A DNA stretch of 37,648 nt from Tannerella forsythia (GCF_001006485.1 NZ_JUET01000113.1:1-37648); one strand, 5' to 3'; counted from the stretch's first letter, positions 27,882 through 36,383 are shown. Program-made: numbers and translations. The notes: generated from the sequence alone by a model not told the origin.

Positions 27882-27903
27882 AATTTTTAAATTTGGATTG
27901 TCG

Positions 27904-27911
27904 CAAATATA
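27904..27911 (-). promoter_or_regulatory. -7 box of the bactofilin gene
   Basis: On the minus strand TATATTTG matches TAnnTTTG, 23 bases upstream of the ATG. A divergent TATTTTTA at 27945-27952 with TTTT 19 bases upstream could serve folB, so the 88-base gap holds back-to-back promoters. Confidence 0.6.
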
Positions 27912-27969
27912 GGTATTATTCTTTTCAGAAAAAGTTTTTTTGCTTATTTTTACAGACAAATTAACAGGA

Positions 27970-28326
27970 ATGAAGGGAAAAATTGAATTACAAGGCATGA
28001 AATTCCATGCTTATCACGGGGTTTTGCCGCAGGAAACACGTGTAGGAGGAGAATTTGTGGTGAATCTGTCTTTTTCAATGTCGCATCTCCGGTCTTTACA
28101 AACCGACAACCTGGCTGACACCATCAGCTACGCAGAGGTATATGAGCTTGTAAAAACAGAAATGGAGGTTCCGTCGCAATTGCTTGAGCATGTAGCCGGA
28201 CGGATTTCGGCTGCATTGAAAACACACTTTCCGGAACTGTCCGGACTTCGGCTGAAGATTTCAAAAAAAAGCCCTCCCTTAGGAGGTGAAGTGGAAAGTG
28301 CATCGGTCATACTCGAAGATGAATAA
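27970..28326 (+). CDS. folB: Dihydroneopterin aldolase
   Basis: This 118-residue enzyme cleaves dihydroneopterin to 6-hydroxymethyl-dihydropterin in folate synthesis. The N-terminus MKGKIELQGMKFHAYHGVLP is typical. Residues Glu22, Tyr54, Glu73 and Lys100 fall where the S. aureus enzyme has Glu22, Tyr54, Glu74 and Lys100. The ATG at 27970 is chosen because it fits the family and falls after the promoter; an upstream in-frame start would read through the promoter. It is convergent with the HU gene, with a shared hairpin between. Confidence 0.95.
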   Translation: MKGKIELQGMKFHAYHGVLPQETRVGGEFVVNLSFSMSHLRSLQTDNLADTISYAEVYELVKTEMEVPSQLLEHVAGRISAALKTHFPELSGLRLKISKKSPPLGGEVESASVILEDE

Positions 28327-28415
28327 TCCAATCAAAGAAGAAGAACCATCATGACCCACCGGTCACAATACCCATCAACTGCGATACCTTAATCCTAAAG
28401 CAGACCTATTCACTA

Positions 28416-28460
28416 GAAAAGAGGATGTATCAAAACGCAATGTTTTGGTACACCCTCTTT
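28416..28460 (-). terminator. Conserved-loop hairpin, copy 3, between convergent folB and HU gene
   Basis: Read on the minus strand, AAAGAGGGTGTA pairs with a TACATCCTCTTTTC arm around CCAAAACATTGCGTTTTGA. The inner CAAAAC-ATTGC-GTTTTG is a perfect 6-bp stem. T-runs on both sides would let it act in both directions. Confidence 0.8.
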
Positions 28461-28500
28461 GACACATTGTCTTCTTTTTCAAAGAATAAGTAAAGCGTAC

Positions 28501-28773
28501 TTACTTCACCACTCTTGTCAAGTCAGTACCGGGCTTGAACTTAATGACTTTACGAGCAGGGATGTTAATCACTTTCTTTGTCTGCGGATTCACACCTTTG
28601 CGAGATGCCTTTTCTACGACAGAGAAAGAACCAAATCCTAAGATAGACACTTTCTCGCCTTTCTTCATCTCGCCCTGAATCGTTTTAACCATAGCCTCAA
28701 CGGCTTTTTTCCCGTCTACTTTGCTTAAGCCGGCTTTTTCGGCAACAGCATTAATAAATTCTGTTTTGTTCAT
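28501..28773 (-). CDS. HU-family DNA-binding protein
   Basis: This 90-residue nucleoid protein bends DNA as a dimer. It starts MNKTEFINAVAEKAGLSKVD and contains GFGSFSVVEKASRKGVNPQT, the beta-arm start with the RKGxNPxT signature, then INIPARKVIKFKPGTDL. Length and sequence are standard for HU; the proline-tip arm is intact. The ATG at 28773 is chosen because it matches the family, and the longer upstream frame includes the promoter TATATTTG at 28853-28846. It ends with VVK, convergent to folB. Whether it is the only HU paralogue cannot be told from here. Confidence 0.96.
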   Translation of the reverse strand: MNKTEFINAVAEKAGLSKVDGKKAVEAMVKTIQGEMKKGEKVSILGFGSFSVVEKASRKGVNPQTKKVINIPARKVIKFKPGTDLTRVVK

Positions 28774-28845
28774 AATGTTGTAAATTAAAAAGTAATAATG
28801 TATAAAGCGATAATCTATTTCATTTTTTCGTTTTATTTCAGGCCT

Positions 28846-28853
28846 CAAATATA
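28846..28853 (-). promoter_or_regulatory. -7 box of the HU gene
   Basis: On the minus strand TATATTTG matches TAnnTTTG, with GTTG 18 bases upstream. The predicted leader is about 65 bases and AT-rich. Confidence 0.65.
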
Positions 28854-29024
28854 GTTTGAAAATTTGACTATCAACAATAATAAGCCATTTTTTTTTCAAA
28901 AAAGTACAATTTTCCCCATACGGTCCTAAATATTTCCGTAAAAAGAGAAAAAAAGACAGGCTTGTAGAAGGGGCAACGCCTTTAATAAATCCTCGCATAT
29001 TTACCTGAAATGATTTTTTATGCA

Positions 29025-29131
29025 AAAAAAAATAAGGCAATGACACTGGATATCCTTGCACCGTAAAAATTATTTTTTCATTGCCTTGCGGTTACCTTAT
29101 CGCCAAGTTTGCAAAGAACAATGCAAAGGCA
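29025..29131 (-). ncRNA. Candidate small RNA between the HU gene and the helicase gene
   Basis: On the minus strand TTTA, 19 bases, then TGCCTTTG (29131-29124) form a near-consensus promoter. About 30 bases downstream AAGGCAATGA (29087-29078) pairs perfectly with TCATTGCCTT (29043-29034), and nine near-continuous T follow. A transcript of roughly 85-90 bases with a terminator-like end is predicted. The rest of 28854-29253 shows no gene. Confidence 0.35.
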
Positions 29132-29219
29132 CGAAATGAAAAGAGAGTCGTAAACCATAGAAAGTTCGGGTGATACGATGCTCTTGCCGGGGCGATCATG
29201 TTTTTTGCCGGAAATGGTC

Positions 29220-29227
29220 TATCTTTG
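29220..29227 (+). promoter_or_regulatory. -7 box of the helicase-nspC operon
   Basis: TATCTTTG matches TAnnTTTG exactly. It predicts transcription from near 29234, which rules out the longer GTG frame at 29170 and supports the GTG at 29254 as the start. No TTTG sits at standard spacing. Confidence 0.6.
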
Positions 29228-29253
29228 CATACCGAATAGCAAAAGCAACGAAG

Positions 29254-31548
29254 GTGAACCATTCCATATTAGACGAGTTAAATGATAATCAGCGCGAAAT
29301 CGTTCTGTACTGCGACGGTCCAGCCATGGTAGTAGCGGGCGCGGGCTCGGGCAAGACGCGCGTCCTGACGTACAAAATCATTCATCTGCTTGAACAGGGA
29401 CTGGCCCCTTACAGCATTCTGGCGCTTACGTTTACAAACAAGGCTGCCCGCGAGATGAAACACCGTATCGCTACGCTGACGGACGAGTCGCTGGGGCGTC
29501 GGCTGAGCATGGGCACGTTTCATTCCATCTTCTACCGTATCTTGCGCCGCGAGGCCAAAGCGATCGGTTACCGGCCGGATTTCACGATCTACGACGCGTC
29601 CGACTCGAAGAACCTGATCCGCAGCATCATCAAAGAGATGCAGCTCGATGAGAAGACCTACCGCCCGGGCATGGTGCAAAGCCGCATATCGAACGCGAAG
29701 AACAGGCTCATCACCGGCGAGGCATACGAACGAAACAAGGAGCTGCTCGAATACGATACGAAGTCGAAAGTTCCCATGCTGCACGAGATTTACAGGCGCT
29801 ACCAGAGCCGCTGCCATCAGGCCGGCGTGATGGATTTCGACGAGTTGCTGCTACAGACGAATCTGCTGTTTCGCGACCATCGGCAGGTGCTGGAAAAATA
29901 TCAGGAACTGTTCCGCTATGTGCTGGTAGACGAGTATCAGGATACGAATTTCGCGCAACACCTGATCGTGACGCGCCTGTGCGAGAAACACCGGCGCATC
30001 TGCGTAGTCGGCGACGACGCCCAGAGCATCTACTCGTTTCGCGGAGCCAACATCGACAACATGCTGCGCTTCAAAGATCAGTACCCCGACTATCGCCTGT
30101 TCAAATTGGAACGGAACTATCGTTCGACGCAAAACATCGTCAATGCGGCCAACAGCCTTATCCGCAAAAATAAAGGGCAAATCCCCAAGCATGTCTACTC
30201 CGAAAACGAGCCGGGCAGCAAAATACGCGTCCTTTCGGCATATTCGGACTATGAAGAAGGGTATCTGATCGCTTCGCAGATTCTCGAACTGCGGATGAAC
30301 GAACGGAGCTCCTACGAACATTTTGCCGTGCTCTACCGCACCAATGCGCAGTCGCGTATCCTTGAAGAAGCACTCCGGAAAAGAAATATCGCCTATAAAA
30401 TTTACGGCGGACAGTCGTTTTACCAGCGCAAGGAAATCAAAGACCTGATCGCCTACTTCCGGGTCATCGTCAACCCGCACGACGAGGAAGCGCTCAAACG
30501 GATCATCAACTATCCGGCGCGAGGCATCGGCGACGCGACGGTCGGCAAATTGCTCAGCGCCGCCGACCGGCATCAGGTCAGTGTCTGGACAGCGCTTTCG
30601 CAGCCGGCCGATTACACCGTCCCTATCCACGAAGGAACGGCACGCAAACTCCGTGAATTTCAAACGCTGATGGAAGAGCTGATGACGGAATCGACGCGTC
30701 TGCCGGCCAAAGAGATGGCGGAGCTTACCATCAAACGAAGCGGCATCGCGGCGCAACTTTTCCAAGACCGCTCGGTCGAAGGCATCAGCCGGCAGGAAAA
30801 TATGCAGGAGCTGCTGAAGGCGATTCATGAGTTTTGCGAGAACAAACGCGAAGAAGGGAACGAACGCGTGTCGCTGGCCGACTTCCTGATGGAGGTCTCC
30901 CTCCTCACCGATCAGGACAGCGATAAAGAAGATGATACCGACAAAGTCACCCTGATGACCGTTCACGCGGCCAAAGGGTTAGAGTTCGACCACGTGATTA
31001 TCGCGGGCATGGAGGAGAATCTTTTTCCCTCGTCGATGGCCATGGACAGCCTGCGCGCCATTGAAGAAGAGCGGCGGCTGTTTTATGTGGCCATCACGCG
31101 TGCCAAACGCCATTGTATCATTACCTGCGCCAAGAGCCGTTTCCGCAACGGACAGCACCAGACCAGCTCGCCCAGCCATTTTCTGGACGATATCGACCCG
31201 ACGTATCTGCATCGGCCGGACGATTCGGGCATGATCCGCCAGCCGATCGACCCGCAACGATACGAACCGGCCTGTTCCCGCGCATCTTACTCCCCGCAGC
31301 CCACACGAAACACGTCCTCTCCCTCACGCCTTAAGCGTATCGAGCACAAGGAGGCAGAGATCGTGAAACAAGTCGAATCATTGAACGGCCTGCACGTGGG
31401 CGATACGATCCGGCACGAACGCTTCGGGAAAGGAAAAATCGTGTCGCTGGAAGGAGAAGGAGGCGACGCCAAGGCAACGGTACATTTCGATTATTCGGGC
31501 AGCCGCACGCTGCTTTTAAAATATGCCAAAATAACGGTTATCAAATAA
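29254..31548 (+). CDS. UvrD/PcrA-type ATP-dependent DNA helicase
   Basis: This 764-residue superfamily 1A 3'-5' helicase acts in excision repair and replication-fork or RNA-polymerase clearance. Walker A is AGAGSGKT (28-35 from the GTG start). Walker B is VDEYQDTN (near 225-232). Further motifs are VGDDAQSIYSFRGA, LERNYRST and VAITRAKR (near 613-620). The C-terminus (VGDTIRHERFGKGKIVSLEG) is the Tudor-like PcrA domain that contacts RNA polymerase. The GTG at 29254 is preferred because LDELNDNQREIV is the normal N-terminus and the promoter box overlaps the upstream extension. The nspC gene starts 5 bases after the stop. Confidence 0.95.
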   Translation: MNHSILDELNDNQREIVLYCDGPAMVVAGAGSGKTRVLTYKIIHLLEQGLAPYSILALTFTNKAAREMKHRIATLTDESLGRRLSMGTFHSIFYRILRREAKAIGYRPDFTIYDASDSKNLIRSIIKEMQLDEKTYRPGMVQSRISNAKNRLITGEAYERNKELLEYDTKSKVPMLHEIYRRYQSRCHQAGVMDFDELLLQTNLLFRDHRQVLEKYQELFRYVLVDEYQDTNFAQHLIVTRLCEKHRRICVVGDDAQSIYSFRGANIDNMLRFKDQYPDYRLFKLERNYRSTQNIVNAANSLIRKNKGQIPKHVYSENEPGSKIRVLSAYSDYEEGYLIASQILELRMNERSSYEHFAVLYRTNAQSRILEEALRKRNIAYKIYGGQSFYQRKEIKDLIAYFRVIVNPHDEEALKRIINYPARGIGDATVGKLLSAADRHQVSVWTALSQPADYTVPIHEGTARKLREFQTLMEELMTESTRLPAKEMAELTIKRSGIAAQLFQDRSVEGISRQENMQELLKAIHEFCENKREEGNERVSLADFLMEVSLLTDQDSDKEDDTDKVTLMTVHAAKGLEFDHVIIAGMEENLFPSSMAMDSLRAIEEERRLFYVAITRAKRHCIITCAKSRFRNGQHQTSSPSHFLDDIDPTYLHRPDDSGMIRQPIDPQRYEPACSRASYSPQPTRNTSSPSRLKRIEHKEAEIVKQVESLNGLHVGDTIRHERFGKGKIVSLEGEGGDAKATVHFDYSGSRTLLLKYAKITVIK

Positions 31549-31552
31549 AACA

Positions 31553-32689
31553 ATGGATATACAAACCATCCCTTCGCCGTGTTACGTCATCGAAGAATCG
31601 CTCTTACGACGTAACCTGACGCTCATCAAAGACGTGAAAGAACGCGCCGGAATCGAAATCATTATGGCGCTGAAAGCGTTTGCTATGTGGAAAGTTTTCC
31701 CCATCGTACGCGAATATATTCCGTATGCCACCGCCAGCTCCGTGTACGAAGCCCGGTTAGTTTACGAAGAGCTGGGCACTCCGGCACATACGTACTCGCC
31801 GGCCTACACGGAAGCCGACTTCCCGCATCTGTTGAAATGCAGCAGTCATATCACGTTCAACTCGTTATCACAGTTCGAGCGATTTTACCCGATGGTCGTT
31901 GCCGACGGCCGTCGCATCTCGTGCGGGTTACGCATCAACCCCGAATATTCGGATGTCGCTACCGATCTGTATAATCCCTGTGCGCCGGGCTCGAGAATGG
32001 GTATCACCTCCGACAAACTGCCCGACCAACTTCCCGAAGGTGTCGAAGGACTTCATTTTCATACGCTCTGCGAATCGTCCGCGCAAGATCTGGCAAACAC
32101 GTTGCAGGCTGTCGAACAGCGCTTCGGCCGATGGTTGTCGCAAGTCCGCTGGTTGAATATGGGCGGAGGCCATCTGATGACCCGCAAAGGGTATGATATC
32201 GATTTCCTTCTCCGACTATTAAACGAGTTTAAAGCCAAGTATCCGCACTTGCAGATCATCATGGAGCCGGGCAGCGCCTTCTTTTGGCAAACGGGATTTC
32301 TGCGGACAACGGTCGTCGACTTCGTCGAAAACAACGGCGTCGAAACGGCCGTTATCGACGCGTCGTTCACGTGCCACATGCCCGACTGTCTCGAAATGCC
32401 CTATAAACCAGCCGTTCGCCATGCGACGGACGCCGCTCCGGGCAAACCGACGTACCGTATCGGCGGATGTAGCTGTCTGAGCGGCGATTTTATGGGCGAC
32501 TGGTCGTTCGACCGGCCGTTGCATATCGGCGACCCGCTGATCTTCGAAGACATGATTCATTATACGACCGTCAAAACGACGATGTTCAACGGCATTCAGC
32601 ATCCTTCGCTGGCCATACTCCGCGAAGACGGTACACTCAATATGCTGCGCACTTTCACCTACGAAGATTACAAGAGCCGGATGTCGTAA
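31553..32689 (+). CDS. nspC: Carboxynorspermidine decarboxylase
   Basis: This 378-residue PLP enzyme of the fold-III alanine-racemase/ornithine-decarboxylase group decarboxylates carboxynorspermidine or carboxyspermidine, the last step of the alternative spermidine route. The N-terminus PSPCYVIEESLLRRNL and the lysine in MALKAFAMWKVFP (Lys41) mark the PLP Schiff base. LHFHTLCES, WLNMGGGHLMTRKGYD and IMEPGSAF form the barrel's phosphate-binding part. GGCSCLSGDFMGDW carries the C-terminal active-site cysteine. Length fits the family. It sits 4 bases after the helicase gene, clearly co-transcribed, though with no pathway link. The partner carboxyspermidine dehydrogenase is not in the window. Confidence 0.95.
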   Translation: MDIQTIPSPCYVIEESLLRRNLTLIKDVKERAGIEIIMALKAFAMWKVFPIVREYIPYATASSVYEARLVYEELGTPAHTYSPAYTEADFPHLLKCSSHITFNSLSQFERFYPMVVADGRRISCGLRINPEYSDVATDLYNPCAPGSRMGITSDKLPDQLPEGVEGLHFHTLCESSAQDLANTLQAVEQRFGRWLSQVRWLNMGGGHLMTRKGYDIDFLLRLLNEFKAKYPHLQIIMEPGSAFFWQTGFLRTTVVDFVENNGVETAVIDASFTCHMPDCLEMPYKPAVRHATDAAPGKPTYRIGGCSCLSGDFMGDWSFDRPLHIGDPLIFEDMIHYTTVKTTMFNGIQHPSLAILREDGTLNMLRTFTYEDYKSRMS

Positions 32690-32726
32690 CTAAAAATGCT
32701 GACACAACCTTTATCCGTATATATTA

Positions 32727-32763
32727 AGGATGTGCACAAACGAAATGTTTGGGTACTCCCTCA
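32727..32763 (-). repeat. Conserved-loop hairpin, copy 4, after nspC
   Basis: Read on the minus strand it is GAGGGAGTACCCAAACATT then TCGTTTGTGCACATCC. The loop is conserved but the outer arms have decayed (AGTAC against GTGCAC) and no strong T-run follows. It is the weakest copy as a terminator. Confidence 0.6.
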
Positions 32764-32830
32764 TACATATGCTCCCCTCCTACTCTTCTCTGCTTAAACC
32801 CACATTCGGCAATAGAAGAAATAAGAATGA

Positions 32831-33134
32831 ATTTAATTCAGACCTTCAGCCCTTATAAACCCCGCAGAGGCGGTGATGCGGTGAGTTGTTGACATGTTGA
32901 ATTGTTGAGTTGTTGGCTGATTGCTGAATACTGACCGCTAACGATTATATCGGGCTTGCAGCCCTTTCGGGTAATGGTTATGCGTGTTACACGCCGAATC
33001 ATGTACCCGGCATGACAATTAACCATTGACAATTAACCATTAATAAACAGCCCTGAAAGGGCGTGTTAATTCAGCCCAATGCGAAGCGTTGGAAAAAAAG
33101 GCATCGCGTCTCGGCGGAGGGCTGTAAGCCTGAC
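32831..33134 (+). repeat. Composite dispersed repeat, copy C (plus orientation)
   Basis: It starts ATTTAATTCAGACCTTC and passes through CCCCGCAGAGGCGG and TTGTTGA-type tandem units. A near-invariant core holds the hairpins GGGCTTGCAGCCC and GCGTGTTACACGC. Then come two AATTAACCATT direct repeats, CCCTGAAAGGGCG, TTCAGCCCAATGCG and GGGCTGTAAGCCTGACG. It matches the reverse complement of 16852-17138 almost throughout. No gene lies between nspC and hppA (32690-33341). Confidence 0.85.
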
Positions 33135-33277
33135 GTAACCCTTGTCGTACATTCGTACGTACATTATTAACGTAATGGTAAACGCCCAACAGTGTATCGC
33201 GTAATTTGGGGTAAATTGCCCTCCAAAACTCCATAAAGGATAGAATTGTAAATATCTCTTGTTTTTAACACATAATA

Positions 33278-33310
33278 TTTGCATTTACAAGAAGATAATT
33301 TCTATATTTG
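33278..33310 (+). promoter_or_regulatory. Consensus promoter of hppA
   Basis: TTTG (33278-33281), 21 bases, then TATATTTG (33303-33310) match the Bacteroidetes consensus perfectly. The leader is about 25 bases. The promoter lies just downstream of repeat copy C. Confidence 0.85.
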
Positions 33311-33341
33311 TAAAATTTAATTTACATTAATATCATAAATC

Positions 33342-35543
33342 ATGGAAACTCTATTTTGGTTTGTCCCTCTGGCCTCCGTATTAGCGCTTCTGTTTGCCGG
33401 TCTTTTCTACAAACAAATGCGCAAAGCCAGCGAAGGAACGGAAACGATGCGGGAGATCGCCGCACATGTACGAAAAGGAGCAATGGCTTACCTTAAACAA
33501 CAGTACAAAGTCGTGACAGTGGTTTTCATTGTTCTCGCTCTATTCTTCGCCATATTGGCGTATGGTTTTAATGTGCAGAACCCCTGGGTGCCTTTTGCCT
33601 TTCTTACCGGCGGATTTTTTTCCGGTCTGGCGGGATTTATCGGCATGAAAACGGCGACATACGCCTCGGCCCGGACGGCTAACGCAGCCCGTAATTCGCT
33701 GAACGAAGGGCTGAAGCTCGCATTCCGGTCGGGAGCGGTGATGGGGTTGGTCGTAGTCGGCCTCGGACTGCTGGACATCTCGCTCTGGTATCTGGTTCTT
33801 GATTATTTTATCGACACCACCGGCGCACAGAAGTTGGTGATCATCACCACGACGATGCTGACCTTCGGCATGGGTGCATCGACACAGGCGCTGTTTGCCC
33901 GTGTGGGCGGAGGCATTTACACCAAAGCGGCCGATGTGGGCGCCGATCTGGTGGGCAAGGTCGAAGCGGGTATCCCCGAAGATGACCCGCGCAACCCGGC
34001 GACAATCGCCGATAACGTGGGCGATAACGTGGGCGATGTGGCCGGTATGGGCGCCGACTTATACGAATCGTACTGCGGCTCGATCCTTGCAACGGCCGCA
34101 CTCGGAGCATCGGCGTTTTACGACGGTGCAGACCTGCAGGCGAAAGCCGTACTTGCTCCGATGCTGATCGCCGCCGCCGGTATTTTGCTCTCGATTGTCG
34201 GTATTTATACGGTCCGGACGAAAGAGGGAGCAGGCATGCAGCAGTTGCTCAAATCGCTCGGCACAGGAGTAAACCTGAGCTCGGTACTGATTGCCGTAGC
34301 TGCTTTCGGCATTTTGTATCTGCTGCAAATGCCCAACTGGTTCGGAATTTCGTGCTCAGTCGTTGTAGGATTGATCGCCGGGGTGATTATCGGACAGTCG
34401 ACCGAGTATTATACGTCTCACTCGCATAAGCCGACGCAATCGATCGCTCACAGTTCGAACTCAGGCCCGGCCACCGTCATCATTTCGGGCTTGGGCATCG
34501 GCATGGTTTCGACGGCGATCCCCGTCCTCACCATCACCTGCGCCATTATTCTGGCTTTTCTCTGCGCCACGGGCTTCGATACGGCCAATCTGCTGACGGC
34601 CGGGAACCTCAGCCTGGGACTCTATGGCATCGGCATTGCCGCCGTCGGGATGTTATCGACCTTGGGTATTACGCTGGCAACCGACGCTTACGGACCCATC
34701 GCCGACAATGCGGGAGGAAATGCCGAGATGAGCAAACTCGAACCGCATGTGCGCCAACGTACCGACGTGCTCGATGCGCTCGGTAATACGACGGCGGCAA
34801 CAGGCAAAGGATTCGCGATCGGATCGGCGGCGCTGACGGCGCTGGCCTTGCTGGCTTCGTATATCGAGGAGGTGAAGATGGGATTGCAGCATATCGGCAC
34901 GACGACGATCGATATCGCCGGACGCACGGTAGAAGTAACACGAGCGACCATCCCCGACTTTATGGCGTATTATCAGGTCGATCTGATGAACCCGAAAGTC
35001 CTGATCGGAGTCTTTATCGGTTCGATGATGGCCTTCCTCTTTTGCGGCCTGACGATGAACGCGGTCGGTCGTGCGGCTCGCAAGATGGTGGAAGAAGTAC
35101 GGCGTCAGTTCCGTGAGATCAAAGGCATCCTGACCGGAGAGGCAACGCCCGACTATGCGCGTTGCGTGGCGATTTCGACACAGGGGGCACAGCGTGAGAT
35201 GCTGTTCCCGTCAATATTGGCTATTATCGCACCGGTACTTGTCGGGATCATCTTCGGGGTAGCCGGAGTTATGGGATTGTTAGTCGGCGGATTGGGTGCC
35301 GGATTTGTGCTGGCCGTTTTCATGGCTAACGCAGGAGGCGCCTGGGACAATGCCAAGAAATACATCGAGGAAGGTCATCACGGAGGCAAAGGCTCCGAGG
35401 CGCATAAAGCGACGGTAGTAGGCGATACGGTAGGCGATCCGTTCAAGGATACATCGGGGCCATCGCTGAATATTCTGATCAAACTGATGTCGATGGTAGC
35501 TATTGTCATGGCAGGTCTTACGGTAGCTTTCAGCCTTTTGTAA
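33342..35543 (+). CDS. hppA: Membrane-bound ion-pumping inorganic pyrophosphatase
   Basis: This 733-residue protein with about 16 helices hydrolyses pyrophosphate to pump Na+ and/or H+. The substrate motifs are intact: [20 protein letters not shown], then [15 protein letters not shown] and [15 protein letters not shown]. So are [13 protein letters not shown] and the C-terminal [27 protein letters not shown] has Ala where K+-independent enzymes have Lys, which marks the K+-dependent class. The Glu in GADLYES sits where Na+-pumping members such as the Thermotoga enzyme have theirs (GADLLES). A K+-dependent Na+ or Na+/H+ pump is therefore inferred. The gene has its own promoter and two hairpins downstream. 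Confidence 0.96.
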   Translation: METLFWFVPLASVLALLFAGLFYKQMRKASEGTETMREIAAHVRKGAMAYLKQQYKVVTVVFIVLALFFAILAYGFNVQNPWVPFAFLTGGFFSGLAGFIGMKTATYASARTANAARNSLNEGLKLAFRSGAVMGLVVVGLGLLDISLWYLVLDYFIDTTGAQKLVIITTTMLTFGMGASTQALFARVGGGIYTKAADVGADLVGKVEAGIPEDDPRNPATIADNVGDNVGDVAGMGADLYESYCGSILATAALGASAFYDGADLQAKAVLAPMLIAAAGILLSIVGIYTVRTKEGAGMQQLLKSLGTGVNLSSVLIAVAAFGILYLLQMPNWFGISCSVVVGLIAGVIIGQSTEYYTSHSHKPTQSIAHSSNSGPATVIISGLGIGMVSTAIPVLTITCAIILAFLCATGFDTANLLTAGNLSLGLYGIGIAAVGMLSTLGITLATDAYGPIADNAGGNAEMSKLEPHVRQRTDVLDALGNTTAATGKGFAIGSAALTALALLASYIEEVKMGLQHIGTTTIDIAGRTVEVTRATIPDFMAYYQVDLMNPKVLIGVFIGSMMAFLFCGLTMNAVGRAARKMVEEVRRQFREIKGILTGEATPDYARCVAISTQGAQREMLFPSILAIIAPVLVGIIFGVAGVMGLLVGGLGAGFVLAVFMANAGGAWDNAKKYIEEGHHGGKGSEAHKATVVGDTVGDPFKDTSGPSLNILIKLMSMVAIVMAGLTVAFSLL

Positions 35544-35616
35544 CGGTGTTTCTCATATTTTTCCAGATCGAGAGACAAGGTGTCACAACCTTTCAAACAT
35601 CTCATTGTTCGTGAGA

Positions 35617-35663
35617 TGAAAGTTTGGGGGCATACTAGCCGTATGCTCCCGAACCTTCATCCA
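35617..35663 (+). terminator. Long hairpin downstream of hppA
   Basis: GATGAAAGTTTGGGGGCATAC pairs with GTATGCTCCCGAACCTTCATC over 21 positions (one mismatch, two G-U pairs) around the loop TAGCC. It has no T-run, so it is either an mRNA-stabilising end or a decayed terminator. The true terminator follows at 35699. Confidence 0.6.
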
Positions 35664-35698
35664 TAGCGTCCCGAAATTTTGCCCCTTCTTACACACCT

Positions 35699-35745
35699 GA
35701 AGAGGGTGTGCCCAAACATTACGCTTTGACACACCCTCTTTTTTC
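35699..35745 (+). terminator. Conserved-loop hairpin, copy 5, between convergent hppA and ferritin
   Basis: AAGAGGGTGTG pairs perfectly with CACACCCTCTT around CCCAAACATTACGCTTTGA, and a T-run follows. This is the best-formed copy and would serve as a terminator for hppA and, from the other strand, for ferritin. Confidence 0.9.
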
Positions 35746-35806
35746 TGCCGGCAAGAGACGAAATCCTTTCGTATGCTCTCCAGATCGACTCATCTGCAAA
35801 CGGAAT

Positions 35807-36331
35807 TTATTCCCCCGATTTTGTGAGGGGAGCAGCCGTTTTATACGTACGTCCCGACAGCTCCTTGTCGAGCATATACAGTCCGTATCCGTTGTCTTTT
35901 ATCATCTTCAGGTTATTGATGATATCCAGAGCCGTTTCCTCTTCTTCTACCTGCTCGTCGATAAACCACTTCAACATGCTTTGGGTAGCATAATCGGATT
36001 CTTGCAGTGCCAACGTATACAAGTCGTTGATCAGACCGGTCACAATCCGCTCGTGTTTTAACGTTTCCTCGAACGAATTCAGCAACGAGTCCCATTGGGT
36101 CGGAACGGCCTCAATCGGTTTAAGAGTAACGCGTCCGCCGCGTGAGATGACATAGTTAAACAGAATCATAGCGTGATCCTGCTCTTCTTTGAATTGTACC
36201 TGATACCAGTTAGCGACTCCGTTATATCCGTTGTCGTAGCAATAAGCCGACATAGACAAATACAAATAGGCCGACCATAATTCGGCATTGATTTGATCGT
36301 TGATTGCCGTTTCAATTTTTTTGTTAAACAT
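35807..36331 (-). CDS. ftnA: Bacterial non-haem ferritin
   Basis: This 174-residue iron-storage protein oxidises Fe2+ and stores it in a 24-subunit shell. With the ATG at 36331 the ferroxidase residues fall exactly on E. coli FtnA numbering: Glu17 (NAELWSAYLYL), Glu50 and His53 (KEEQDHA), Glu94 (LKHERIV), and Gln127 and Glu130 (DEQVEEE). This favours the third-codon ATG over the ATG at 36340. The C-terminal tail (SGRTYKTAAPLTKSGE) is variable. The promoter box TATCTTTG lies at 36383-36376. The gene is convergent with hppA, sharing the hairpin at 35699. Confidence 0.96.
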   Translation of the reverse strand: MFNKKIETAINDQINAELWSAYLYLSMSAYCYDNGYNGVANWYQVQFKEEQDHAMILFNYVISRGGRVTLKPIEAVPTQWDSLLNSFEETLKHERIVTGLINDLYTLALQESDYATQSMLKWFIDEQVEEEETALDIINNLKMIKDNGYGLYMLDKELSGRTYKTAAPLTKSGE

Positions 36332-36375
36332 AATTGTCATTTAATTTGGGTGAATATTTTAAAAGATCAGTAGTC

Positions 36376-36383
36376 CAAAGATA
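36376..36383 (-). promoter_or_regulatory. -7 box of the ferritin gene
   Basis: On the minus strand TATCTTTG matches TAnnTTTG, 44 bases upstream of the chosen ATG. No clear -33 element was seen, which would fit activator-dependent or weak expression. Confidence 0.6.

Noticed and set aside
28774-29061. N-terminal extension of the HU gene to 29061
   Set aside because: It contains the TATATTTG promoter and low-complexity translation; HU proteins are about 90 residues.
29170-29253. N-terminal extension of the helicase from the GTG at 29170
   Set aside because: The TATCTTTG box at 29220-29227 lies inside it, and the family N-terminus begins at the GTG at 29254.
29851-30966. 371-codon minus-strand open frame inside the helicase gene
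   Set aside because: It lies fully antisense to conserved helicase motifs and its composition mirrors the coding strand; no family features.
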